The notes under the pieces were generated by a model, which did no database searches, was not told the DNA's origin, and worked only from the letters and a program-made list of their open reading frames with translations. Both the position numbers and the translations under genes were made by a program. From Brevibacillus composti (GTDB taxonomy: Bacteria; Bacillota; Bacilli; Brevibacillales; Brevibacillaceae), in assembly GCF_016406105.1 (NCBI RefSeq), contig NZ_CP066308.1, positions 3,538,501-3,602,500 on the forward strand: a DNA stretch of 64,000 bases. The letters are read 5' to 3'. Shown here piece by piece: positions 18,473 to 27,197 of the stretch (position 1 is its first letter; each line of letters opens with the position of its first letter).

Positions 18473-20243
18473 GATAATCTTGCTCCTGAAAAAGTTGTTT
18501 CCGCAAATTCATTCGATTTCGCAGCGTGTACAGCAAAAACAGCAGGACCATGACCGTGACAAGCGCGGCCACTCCCCAGAGAATCTTCTGCATGGCTTCC
18601 CCGTGTTTTACGGGAAGCACAGGGGGTAAATTCGGATTCTCCAGGTCCGTCACCAACGACGAAGAAGCGGGGATCACGCCCTGGGAGACGAGCGTCTTCC
18701 ACTCCTCCTCCCCGTACATCTGCCTGAGATCGATCCAACTCAGGCCGGGCACCGTCTCCATGTAGGAAATCAGTTCTTGCAAATGGTCGATTCCCAGATA
18801 GGGATGATAAAACATCCCAAACACCCCATCCCGAACGAATTCGATATTTTTCATTTTTTCCGCCATGTCTGCCAGCGGTGTCAGCGAGGTTGGATCATAA
18901 TAGCCGATCGTTTCCGGCAGCAGCATCATGCCATGTAAAAAGGAAGGCGTGGACAAGTAGGGCGGACTGTTCATGATTTCCCAGTCGCGGTCCCCCAGTT
19001 GGGCCTGTCCCAGCACAAAGCGGAAATACTCCGATACGATCTGGTAGCCCCTTTGGCTGATCGTATAGTGAGGTGCCTCAAAACCGACGGGGTACAGTCC
19101 CAGCTCCGTCAACTCCTGAATGCCTCGCTCCACGCGGGTGCGGATATACCGCTCCTCATAGGCCCGGTTCTGTTCCAGATAGCGTTCATACGCTTCCGTC
19201 GTGGCGAAGTCGTACAGATTCTTCGTGCGGACGAGCGTTTCGGGCGGCCCGGAGACGGGACTGTTATTCTTGACATCCCAAAACTCAAATCCCTCTCCCG
19301 TTTCCGACTGGCGATACTGATGCGTATACCCGTGCAAAAGAATACTGGCCCCTCTCGATTGCAGATGCCGGAGAACTTCCACGAGCTCCCGGTTCTCTTT
19401 TAGGTGGTGGAGCTGAAGTGTTTGCGGATTCGTGTAGACGGGGATCAAGGCAATCATGAAGGGAATGTTTCGATCGGCCAAAAAATCGCCGGTTTCCTTC
19501 AAGAGCGCTGCATCCGAATACGGATGAACGTCCTCAAGCCGGATGTACGCATAATGGCCAGCATGATGAGGCTGCTGAAAAAAGGAGTGGAGCGCTTCTC
19601 CCAGAAAAGCATGAAACGGCTGGAACAGATTGTCGGTCGCGAAATAATAGGCATCCTGCCGCTGAATCAGCAAAGGATGTGCGTAGGGACCGCTCCAGCC
19701 CCAGAGCAGCGTGTCCCCGCTCTCCGCCTGTATGTGCCTGATGACGTAATTTTGTTCAAGCGGCATTGGAGAGGCGGTCTTTGACAGCGAAATCGCGCTG
19801 ATATCAACAGGCTGATTCGCGCTCAAGAAGGAATACCGGCTCCCCAGCTGCTCGACATTGGCCCCGATCGCCAGCATCTTTCCCTGATACGTGGACAATA
19901 GCTGCCGGGCGGCTTGGGGGAGAGGAGCAGCAAACGTCCCGCCGTAAACCAGATGCGTTACATTTTCCATATCGGTAGCGGACAGTTCGGCATCGCTGAC
20001 GTACCTCGCATCAGCGGTGAAGTGGCCGAGCAACAGATCAAGCATTCTGATTTTTTCCGTGATCTCACCGCTCTCCGTGGTATACACCACGAGTACCTTT
20101 GGTTTTTGATCCGCTGTCCCTGTTGCCTCCGCCACAGGCGGCAATACCAAAAAGCAAATGACCATCAGACAAATTCCCAGACAGGTCCGCCGTTTTGCCC
20201 GGCCATGTTTACTGAATATATTGTTCAAGCTCTTTTCTTGCAT
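18465..20243 (-). CDS. ydaL: DUF2334 polysaccharide-deacetylase-like protein (YdaL)
   Basis: 592 residues. N-terminal signal/anchor (about 20-40), a Rossmann-like region to about 200, then a NodB-like DUF2334 domain with 'YIRLEDVHPYSDAALL' (Asp for metal), 'IPFMIALIPVY', 'ILLHGYTHQY' (His-x3-His type motif) and 'VGFEAPHYTIS'. One C-terminal membrane helix (about 555-575). Overlaps ydaK by 35 bases. It probably modifies the polymer outside the membrane; enzymatic activity has to be assumed from the fold. Confidence 0.87.
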   Translation of the reverse strand: MQEKSLNNIFSKHGRAKRRTCLGICLMVICFLVLPPVAEATGTADQKPKVLVVYTTESGEITEKIRMLDLLLGHFTADARYVSDAELSATDMENVTHLVYGGTFAAPLPQAARQLLSTYQGKMLAIGANVEQLGSRYSFLSANQPVDISAISLSKTASPMPLEQNYVIRHIQAESGDTLLWGWSGPYAHPLLIQRQDAYYFATDNLFQPFHAFLGEALHSFFQQPHHAGHYAYIRLEDVHPYSDAALLKETGDFLADRNIPFMIALIPVYTNPQTLQLHHLKENRELVEVLRHLQSRGASILLHGYTHQYRQSETGEGFEFWDVKNNSPVSGPPETLVRTKNLYDFATTEAYERYLEQNRAYEERYIRTRVERGIQELTELGLYPVGFEAPHYTISQRGYQIVSEYFRFVLGQAQLGDRDWEIMNSPPYLSTPSFLHGMMLLPETIGYYDPTSLTPLADMAEKMKNIEFVRDGVFGMFYHPYLGIDHLQELISYMETVPGLSWIDLRQMYGEEEWKTLVSQGVIPASSSLVTDLENPNLPPVLPVKHGEAMQKILWGVAALVTVMVLLFLLYTLRNRMNLRKQLFQEQDYHG

Positions 20244-21063
20244 CGTGTACCAGCTCCAATGGGTCGCTCATATCCTCTCTGTACGAGGCAAGTCCAAACG
20301 CAATGGTGAGGGTAATCTGCTTGTTTTTTCGCCTCAACGTGTGATGTTGCAGCAGCTTCTCGATTTTGGCGATAACGATTTGTGCATTTTCCTCTGTACT
20401 GTTTGCCAGCAGGATCGCAAACGTATCCTCATGGGGCCGGTATTTCCTGTCCGTAATCCTCGTTTTCTGCCTCAACAGCTCTGCCAGTGATTGAAGCAAG
20501 TGTTCGGTTTCCTTCCGCCCATACAGATCCACAAACTGACGAAAATACAGGATTTTTACATACAAAAGAGAAAACGGGGTCCCCGTCCGCCGTGCACGGC
20601 TAAATTCCTCTTCTAGATCAAAAGAAAACCTCTTTTCATTATCAAAGCCCGTATCCGCGTCAATGCTTACCAGCTCGTCAAATTTGCTGTTCATCTCGTC
20701 GTTCTCGGCTAGAATCGTGCTCATGATCCGGTGGGGAAGGCCTGAAGTGACCGCCGCTCCCAAAAAGAACGTCATCCAGATAATCAGTTCCTCTACTGAA
20801 AACCGGAGCGGCATGGCGGCAAAATGGGACCAGATCAACAGGCTTCCCCAAACGAAAAGAACCACGAGACACACGCCCAAAGCCGCCAAAAGTCCCTTCA
20901 TCATCCCGGTGACCATAATGATCGCCGTACTCAAAAAAAGGGACCAGGTCAGCCAATCCTGCATGGCCTGTCCGAAGGTGTAGAAACAAAGGAGTATGGT
21001 AAAAAGAAAAAGTATGGTCTGTCGCAGAAAATAGTCCTTTTCCTTAGTGTAAAAGCCCTTCAT
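20209..21063 (-). CDS. ydaK: membrane protein with degenerate GGDEF domain, likely c-di-GMP receptor (YdaK)
   Basis: 284 residues: four hydrophobic segments within about 1-110, then a GGDEF fold from about 135 ('DADTGFDNEKRF'). At the catalytic site the sequence reads HEDTF (about 211-215) instead of GGDEF, so diguanylate cyclase activity is not expected. The RxxD inhibitory site (RITD, about 202-205) is kept at the normal 5-residue distance, as in B. subtilis YdaK, which binds c-di-GMP. It would couple c-di-GMP to the synthase. GGGAG lies 7 bases before the ATG; it overlaps ydaJ by 20 bases. Confidence 0.9.
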   Translation of the reverse strand: MKGFYTKEKDYFLRQTILFLFTILLCFYTFGQAMQDWLTWSLFLSTAIIMVTGMMKGLLAALGVCLVVLFVWGSLLIWSHFAAMPLRFSVEELIIWMTFFLGAAVTSGLPHRIMSTILAENDEMNSKFDELVSIDADTGFDNEKRFSFDLEEEFSRARRTGTPFSLLYVKILYFRQFVDLYGRKETEHLLQSLAELLRQKTRITDRKYRPHEDTFAILLANSTEENAQIVIAKIEKLLQHHTLRRKNKQITLTIAFGLASYREDMSDPLELVHDARKELEQYIQ

Positions 21064-22186
21064 TATACAACTCCCTTTCCGCTACCAAGGGGACCAGGTT
21101 ATCAAAGATATGCGTATCCATCGTATTGTAGTTGATGTAGCCGCCATACCAGACACTGCCCGGATTTCTGGTCTGCATGCGGTTCATGCGAAAATAGAGG
21201 TCCTGGGCGAAAGTGTGCTCCTGCAGCTCAACCGCCGCCAAAATAGCCAAGCCGTAAACCGCCGGCGATTCAAAACGAACACTCGGTGTTTTCGCGATCG
21301 CATCGTATCTTCCATACAGCAGGCCATGCGCATAAAACTGTTCCTTGAGGAACTTCCACACCTCGGGCGATGGATGCCCCTCCTTTGCCCGGTGGTAGAG
21401 GATGTACAATTGGTCAATCAGATTCACTTCCTGGTGATACTCGTATTGCTTCGTCTGAATGTTGTAGGAAAAAGGAAAAAACCCGTTTTTCAGGGGGATC
21501 GCTTTCAAAAACTGTTCATTCTGCGCATAGACTGCGTGCTCCACCGCATTGTCGTTTGCCAGTCTTTTCAAAGCGACCGTATTGAGATAAGAGAGGGTCA
21601 TGACGGGACTTGCCCACTTTGCGCGCACATCGTAAAAATCACCGAGCAAACCATCCACGATCTGATTTTTCTCCAGACTGGCCCCGATTTTTTGGGCCAT
21701 CTCCGTGTAACGCTTGTCCCCCCATTTATCAGCCGCGAGATACAGTGCTTCCACCACTCGCAAGTCATCGATGGAGGCATTGGTGGAAACGGCAGGCTTC
21801 TCCGATCCGACCTTCCATGCGATCCAGCCGTCTTTCAGAAAATGCTGGAGCATTTGCAGACTTTGATCAAACAGCTTCTGATCCCCTTTTTCTACACAAT
21901 AGATCATCCACAAGCCGAGTGATTCGGAGAGTGCCTCTTCGCCCTCGGCAATCTCGTTATTTTGGGATATGTGCTGCTTCAAGTTCGTCTTCAGGAGCCC
22001 TGCTTCATTTCGCATGTGACGCGTGATGAACTCTTCTCCCGGCAGTTCTCTCTCTCGGGGCATCTGCACTTCCTCCCTCTCATCCGTTCCGCCCGCCTGA
22101 TTGGAAAAGGTCAAAACAGTCCCCGCTATGATGAAAGCAAAAATGATGGCCCCGCAAAGCCAGATCATCGGCTTGTTTATTTTCAT
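21044..22186 (-). CDS. ydaJ: secreted glycosyl-hydrolase-like protein (YdaJ), first gene of the operon
   Basis: 380 residues from ATG 22186 (AAGGA 8 bases upstream). The frame is open to a GTG at 22231, so the start is not fixed. N-terminal membrane anchor (IWLCGAIIFAFIIAGTVLTF), then an all-helical (alpha/alpha)6-barrel-like domain with repeated 'LSESLGLWMIYCVEKGD', 'ASIDDLRVVEALYLAADKWGD' and 'GLLGDFYD'. This resembles glycoside hydrolase family 8, the family of BcsZ in cellulose operons. It would trim polymer during synthesis. An extended -10 (TGATATAAT, 22307-22299) lies upstream on the minus strand. Confidence 0.8.
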   Translation of the reverse strand: MKINKPMIWLCGAIIFAFIIAGTVLTFSNQAGGTDEREEVQMPRERELPGEEFITRHMRNEAGLLKTNLKQHISQNNEIAEGEEALSESLGLWMIYCVEKGDQKLFDQSLQMLQHFLKDGWIAWKVGSEKPAVSTNASIDDLRVVEALYLAADKWGDKRYTEMAQKIGASLEKNQIVDGLLGDFYDVRAKWASPVMTLSYLNTVALKRLANDNAVEHAVYAQNEQFLKAIPLKNGFFPFSYNIQTKQYEYHQEVNLIDQLYILYHRAKEGHPSPEVWKFLKEQFYAHGLLYGRYDAIAKTPSVRFESPAVYGLAILAAVELQEHTFAQDLYFRMNRMQTRNPGSVWYGGYINYNTMDTHIFDNLVPLVAERELYNEGLLH

Positions 22187-22417
22187 GCAACCCATCCTTC
22201 TGTACTTGTGGCGTATCCCCCGATCTTTCACTCACTTTGTTATTCCGAGTGGCATCTTTCATTTCCTCCTGTGACTTACTGGAAAAGATCCGCCTGTGAT
22301 TATATCAACCTGCACTAAATCAATTCTGAATACCTCGCCATTCACCCATCCTGTGGCATAATGGAAATATACGATCATACCTGCAACCGAACTTTGGAAA
22401 AAAGTGGGGAATCCCGA

Positions 22418-22891
22418 ATGAAGCGATACATAGGCGTCATCGATCTCGGCTCAAACACTGCGCGGCTCGTCATCTACGAACAGAATGAGCGGGGACTGGT
22501 GTACGAGCGAGATAATATCAAGCGCGGACTGCGGCTTAGCGGCCACCTTCGCGATGGTGCGCTGGACGAGCAAGGCTGGGAGAAAACCATGGCCTGCATG
22601 CGCCAATTTCGAGACATTTTGACAGCACGCCAGGTCTCTGACGTGATCGGCGTGGCCACGGCGGCGGTCAGGCAGGCGGCAAACGGCAGCGAGCTGATGG
22701 GCGCGATCGAAACAAAATCTCCGCAGCCATCGCCTGATCTCTCGTATCAACAACCCGGCGTCTTTCCTGAACGGGTACGGGCCAGTGAACATAGTGAACG
22801 GGATATCCGTACATGCTCAATCCTCCCGACAGTTAGGGTATTACCTACCCTCAGCTTATGTTCCGCCCAGAAGGTGGTGCGCCCAAGTTAG
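22418..22891 (+). pseudogene. ppx: truncated Ppx/GppA exopolyphosphatase
   Basis: From ATG 22418 (GGGGA 7 bases upstream) about 100 codons match the N-terminal actin-like lobe of Ppx/GppA: 'YIGVIDLGSNTARLVIYE' (phosphate loop 1) and 'VSDVIGVATAAVRQAANG'. After 'MGAIET' (about 22713) the family pattern ends, and the rest of the frame (to 22891) is unlike Ppx. A full protein has 300-500 residues, so the second lobe is missing. The 200 bases after the break do not look like Ppx in any frame, which suggests a deletion that fused foreign sequence rather than a simple frameshift. Confidence 0.75.
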
Positions 22892-22933
22892 GGAATCACC
22901 TCGCGTTTTCCCGTCCGGATGACCCGACTTACG

Positions 22934-25081
22934 TCAGTTGATCCCGATCGGCTTCTCCCCGTAATGGTGAACGGTCTGCAAATATTGTTTGAAATCTTTT
23001 GTCGGCAGAGGCTTGCTAAACAGGTATCCCTGCCCTTGATCACAGCCGTTTTCACTTAGGGCCGCCACCTGGTCGAGCAGTTCCACCCCTTCGGCGATGA
23101 CGTTGAGATTGAGGCTTTCCGCAATCGTGACGATCGCCTTGACAATCGCCTGACTCTCCTGATTTTGATGAATGTCTTGTATAAAGGAAGAATCGATCTT
23201 AATCGTATCGATCGGCAGATGTTTGATATAACTGAAGGAATTATAGCCGGTCCCAAAATCGTCGATGGAGATTTGGACGCCGGACTGACGGACCGCTTGC
23301 AAGGTATCGATCGCCTCATCCAGCTTGACCAGAATGCTCTCCGTGATTTCCAGCTCCAGCCACTTCGGCTCCAGCCCGGTCTCCTTCAGGATCGTTTCGA
23401 TCACTTCCGTCAGGTTCTTTTGATGCAGCTGCCGCGCTGAGAGATTGACGGACACCTTGAGCGGCGGAAAGCCTTCATTCTGCCACTCTTTATTCTGCCG
23501 ACAGGCTTGCCGCAGAATCCATTCTCCCAGCTCGATGATCATCCCGGTCTCTTCTGCGATGGGAATAAACCGATTCGGCGGAATCACTCCCAGCTCCGGA
23601 TGGATCCAGCGGACAAGCGCCTCCATGCCGGTTAGTTTGCCCGTCGCCAAATCTGTTTTCGGCTGATAGTAAATGTCAAAATGCCCTTGGTTGATCGCTT
23701 TGCGCAGCTCATTCTCCATCAGGATGCGCTCCAGCGTCTTCGCCTCCATCGTCGGATCAAAGAATTCATAGCTGTTGCGCCCTCTGGATTTGACCACGTA
23801 CAAGGCCGTATCCGCCCTCTTCAACAGATCGTCCGCTTCGACGCCGTCCTGCGGATAGAGCGCGATGCCGATGCTCATCGAGAGCGTAAAGGTCTGCCCT
23901 GCCAGCACAAGGGGCTTTTGCAGCAGGCTCTGCAGCCGATGGACGATGGATTCCACCTCTTCTTTGCCGGAGACGCTGGTCAGGACAATCGTGAATTCAT
24001 CCCCGCCGAGACGGGCCACCATATCATGGTTGCGGATGCAGCCCTTCAAACGCTTCGCCGCTTCGATGAGGATCAAGTCGCCGACATCATGGCCCCATGC
24101 GTCATTGATGTCTTTCAGCCGGTCCAGATCCAGGAACAGCACTGCCAGCTTGGAGCCGACACGCTTCGCCTGGCTCAGCTCCTTGCTCAGATATTGAACG
24201 AACAGCCTGCGGTTAGGCAGATCGGTCAGCGTATCGTGATAGGCCAGATGATGGATCGTCTGTTCGGACTTTTTCCTCTCGGTCACGTCGCGGGAGACGA
24301 GGACCAATTTCCGCACTGTACCTGCCGCTGTGATGACCGGATTGATCGTCGTTTCGACCCAGATCTCCTGTCTTGCAGCCGTGCACAGGCGATACTCGAT
24401 CTGTCTGCTTTTCCGCGACGAAAATGCGTGCTGGATCGCTTCACTCATGATCTCGCGGTCGTCCTCCACGATCCAGGGAAGCAAGCTGCTCCCGACTTGC
24501 CCGGTCTTGCAGCCGAGAACCGCTTCATGCGAGGGAGAGAGATAGAGAAAATGGCCCTCCCGATCGACCACGGAGATCAAATCTGTCGTATTCTCGGTAA
24601 TCAGGCGGTATTTTTCCTCGCTGCGCTTGAGTTCTTCTTCCATCTGCTTGCGGCCGCTGATGTCGTTGCGGATCGAGACGTATTGGTACGACTTTCCGTC
24701 CTCGTCCAAAAACGGCACGATCGTCGTGTCCACCCAGTAGTAGGAGCCGTCCTTGGCGCGGTTGCGCACCTCTCCCCGCCAGATTCGCCCCGAGCCAATG
24801 GTCGCCCACATCTCGGCAAAAAACTCCTTTGGGTGCAAGCCGGAATTGAGAATGCGATGATCCTGGCCAATCAATTCCTCGGCGGCATAGCCGGAGATCT
24901 TGCAAAATTGTTCATTTGCATAGAGAATGGTCCCGCGACGGTCGGTAATCGCCACAATCGCCGATTGGTCCAAGGCATATTTGACATCGGCCAGCTCTCG
25001 CATCACGGCCTTCAGTCTGTCGTTCGTCTGAAAAAGTCCGTCCCATTCCGTGACATCCAGGGAAAACAGTTCGCTTTTCAT
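22934..25081 (-). CDS. PAS-PAS-GGDEF-EAL cyclic-di-GMP protein
   Basis: 715 residues, no membrane segment. PAS 1 at about 35-150 ('AIVAITDRRGTILYANEQFCKISGY', with PAC end 'QYVSIRNDISGRKQMEEEL'), PAS 2 at about 155-275, GGDEF at about 280-440 with intact RNHDMVARLGGDEF (I-site RNHD), and EAL at about 455-705 with EALVRW, 'NLSARQ', 'EITESIL', 'IDDFGTGYNSFSYIKHLPID' and 'AEGVE'. Both catalytic sites look intact, so it may make and break c-di-GMP. It lies next to the ydaJKLMN operon, whose YdaK is a probable c-di-GMP receptor. Confidence 0.92.
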   Translation of the reverse strand: MKSELFSLDVTEWDGLFQTNDRLKAVMRELADVKYALDQSAIVAITDRRGTILYANEQFCKISGYAAEELIGQDHRILNSGLHPKEFFAEMWATIGSGRIWRGEVRNRAKDGSYYWVDTTIVPFLDEDGKSYQYVSIRNDISGRKQMEEELKRSEEKYRLITENTTDLISVVDREGHFLYLSPSHEAVLGCKTGQVGSSLLPWIVEDDREIMSEAIQHAFSSRKSRQIEYRLCTAARQEIWVETTINPVITAAGTVRKLVLVSRDVTERKKSEQTIHHLAYHDTLTDLPNRRLFVQYLSKELSQAKRVGSKLAVLFLDLDRLKDINDAWGHDVGDLILIEAAKRLKGCIRNHDMVARLGGDEFTIVLTSVSGKEEVESIVHRLQSLLQKPLVLAGQTFTLSMSIGIALYPQDGVEADDLLKRADTALYVVKSRGRNSYEFFDPTMEAKTLERILMENELRKAINQGHFDIYYQPKTDLATGKLTGMEALVRWIHPELGVIPPNRFIPIAEETGMIIELGEWILRQACRQNKEWQNEGFPPLKVSVNLSARQLHQKNLTEVIETILKETGLEPKWLELEITESILVKLDEAIDTLQAVRQSGVQISIDDFGTGYNSFSYIKHLPIDTIKIDSSFIQDIHQNQESQAIVKAIVTIAESLNLNVIAEGVELLDQVAALSENGCDQGQGYLFSKPLPTKDFKQYLQTVHHYGEKPIGIN

Positions 25082-25214
25082 GTTCGATCACCGATTCCTT
25101 TATATGGATACGCTTCACACCCGCATCGGGCAAGCTCCCTTTTTAGTTCCACATTACCATAGATTCACAATTTCACAACCGCATCGCCCATAAGTTACGA
25201 AAAGTGTACCAAAT

Positions 25215-25925
25215 TTACGTGGAGACCTCTTCCACCCGCAGTCCAAATTGATCGGAAAGCCCTTTTGTTCCAGCTGCCGTGAGGCGAACCACCCGCCCAT
25301 CGGGGAAACGCTCGATCCACCCCAGCTCAAACAGTCTGCGGGTCAGCGAGGCACCCAGACTGCCGGCCAGATGAGGGCGGCGTTCGCTCCAGTCCAGGCA
25401 TTGGCGGGCAAAATGCCTTCCGCCTTTGCGCGGCTCCACTTCTACGCCAAACGCTTTCAGGTTCTCCTGTCCTTCGGCCGTCAAGAGAAAATCCTTACCT
25501 TCCGCACGGATAAACCCTCGTTCGACGAGCCGGTCGGTGAGCGCCACGCCGATCTTTCCGGCTAAATGGTCGTAGCAGGTGCGGGCGAAATGAAGCTTTT
25601 TCACCCGGTCCGACTCACGCAGGGACCGGACCGGCTGAGGAGAGGCGATCGCCTGCAGCGCTTCCAGAGCATGGGCGACCTCGGCATTTGCCAGCTGGTA
25701 ATAACGGTGACGGCCGTAAGCCTCTTGCGTCAACAGACCGCCCTCCACCAATTTTGCGAGATGGGAGCTGGCTGTCTGGGGCGTGATCTTGGCCGCACGA
25801 GCCAGTTCGCTCGCTGGCAATGCCTTCCCCCCGATCAGACAGAGCAGCATCGCGATGCGAGAGGGATCTCCGATGAGCGAAGCCACTCGCGCAAGATTGG
25901 GACTTGATTGCATACCCTTCACCAC
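25215..25925 (-). CDS. ArsR-family (winged helix) transcriptional regulator
   Basis: 236 residues. An HTH domain at about 5-95 ('ARVASLIGDPSRIAMLLCLIGGKALPASELARAAKITPQTASSHLAKL') is followed by a C-terminal half with 'HFARTCYDHLAGKIGVALTDRLVERG' and the similar 'HFARQCLDWSERRPHLAGSLGASLTRRLFELGWI', apparently an internal repeat. No obvious Cys-pair metal site. GTG 25925 is used; ATG 25913 is possible. It is divergent to a broken EamA transporter gene, its probable former target. Confidence 0.82.
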   Translation of the reverse strand: MVKGMQSSPNLARVASLIGDPSRIAMLLCLIGGKALPASELARAAKITPQTASSHLAKLVEGGLLTQEAYGRHRYYQLANAEVAHALEALQAIASPQPVRSLRESDRVKKLHFARTCYDHLAGKIGVALTDRLVERGFIRAEGKDFLLTAEGQENLKAFGVEVEPRKGGRHFARQCLDWSERRPHLAGSLGASLTRRLFELGWIERFPDGRVVRLTAAGTKGLSDQFGLRVEEVST

Positions 25926-26093
25926 GTCCTTCCCGATATTTTTCGCCGTCAGCTCACGGTGAGTCCTTACCTAACTCTATCTCATTCATACTTCGATGAT
26001 AATCGAATGATTGCGGCATTACGATAGAAAAGAACCACACAGGGAAGACAGCCGTGACGGCTGATCACAGAAAAAGGGAAGGTCGGTAAAAGA

Positions 26094-26740
26094 ATGAACG
26101 CGCTCTCCTATGGAATTCTGGTGGTGCTGACCACGCTGCTCATGGTCCCTTGTTCGTCATCATCATGGGGACCTTTCTGCTCGGGGCGAAGTACCGCATC
26201 TCCCAATGGCTTGGCGTGCTGATCGGACTGGGAGGGGTGTGGATTACGCTGGGATTTCATCTGCAGTGGAACATCGGCACGCTGTGGGGGCTGGGTGCTG
26301 CTTTTTTCTGGTCTCTCGGGACCATTTTGGTGAAAAAATGGGGGACGGCCTTTCATACATGGGTCCTGACTGCCCTCCAAATGCTGTTTGGCGGACTGCT
26401 TCTGCTCCTCATGAGCGCCGCGCTGGAAACACCGAAATTGATCATCGCCCCAGCCTCTCTGGGGATATTGCTCTGGCTCGCCGTCATGGCGTCGATCGTT
26501 CAGTTTGCGGGCTGGTTTACCTTGCTCGCAAAAGGCGATCCGGGGAAAACGAGCGCCTTCCTCTTTCTCGCTCCTTTTTTTGGAGTGCTGTCGGGCTGGC
26601 TGCTGCTGGGAGAAAAGGTGGCTTGGCACGTCTATCTGGGAGGAGCGTTGATCTTCACCGGCATCTTTCTGGTGAACTGGACGCCCCACAGGCAGAAGCT
26701 GAAGTCGGAGCCATCCCCCTCCGTCCGGCCGGCCGACTAA
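26094..26740 (+). pseudogene. EamA/DMT-family drug/metabolite transporter, internally deleted and frameshifted
   Basis: ATG 26094 opens MNALSYGILVVLTTLLM, the usual first helix of an EamA transporter. At about 26145 the reading continues in a different frame (+2) as 'FVIIMGTFLLGAKYRISQWLGVLIGLGGVWI', which is the end of the first EamA repeat, followed by a complete second repeat ('TLWGLGAAFFWSLGTILVKKW...GWLLLGEKVAWHVYLGGALIFTGIFLV'). About 80-90 residues of the first repeat are missing. A normal protein has about 300 residues, so the gene is dead unless a distant TTG at 26150 is used. Confidence 0.8.
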
Positions 26741-26744
26741 AATG

Positions 26745-26778
26745 AAATCCCGCCTCGGCACAGCCAAAGGCGGGATTT
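26745..26778. terminator. terminator between convergent genes
   Basis: AAATCCCGCC / GGCGGGATTT 10-bp stem with a 14-base loop; T-rich on both outer sides. Confidence 0.7.
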
Positions 26779-26781
26779 CGG

Positions 26782-27099
26782 TTATCTCTGCATTTCGCGA
26801 TTTCTGTTTCTGCCCATCAATCCGGCAAGGCCAGCCAGTCCCAAAAGGCCGATCCAGCCCCAGTCCGTATCGTTGTCAGCAGCGGTAGTCCTGTACATGT
26901 TGTTATACCCTTGGTTGGCGCCGGTGGTTCCGGTTCCGGTTACACCTGCACCGGTACCTGCACCCGCTCCCGTATTGCCGGTCATCCCGGCATTGGTTCC
27001 GCCGGTGTTGCCGGCCCCGCCGGTTTCAGCGAATGCGGATGCCCCCATCGATACCGTTAAAACTAGAGCCAGAATGATCGCATTGAGCTTCTTAAACAT
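26782..27099 (-). CDS. secreted WGxxGxxG-type small protein
   Basis: 105 residues: signal peptide (about 1-24, ASAFA), a Gly/Thr/Asn-rich low-complexity middle, then DWGWIGLLGLAGLAGLMG and a basic end (RNRNREMQR). This tripartite end matches the WGxxGxxG domain of small exported Gram-positive proteins of unknown role. It is monocistronic. Confidence 0.8.
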   Translation of the reverse strand: MFKKLNAIILALVLTVSMGASAFAETGGAGNTGGTNAGMTGNTGAGAGTGAGVTGTGTTGANQGYNNMYRTTAADNDTDWGWIGLLGLAGLAGLMGRNRNREMQR

Positions 27100-27197
27100 G
27101 AAGAACCCCCTAAATGTAAGTAATTACCTTGCTAGTAGCCAGAATTTCCATCAGGGGGGGAAATATTCATGTTTGCTCAGTTTTTGTCGGGTTTTCC

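Noticed and set aside
22080..22262. 60-codon minus-strand frame with AGGAGG overlapping the ydaJ start
   Set aside because: Spacing of 2 bases is too short, and the frame has no recognisable features; ydaJ homology supports the other frame.
22850..22900. Sequence GTGCGCCCAAGTTAGGG resembling the 5' end of a group II intron
   Set aside because: Only about 15 bases agree; no domain V/VI or reverse transcriptase follows.
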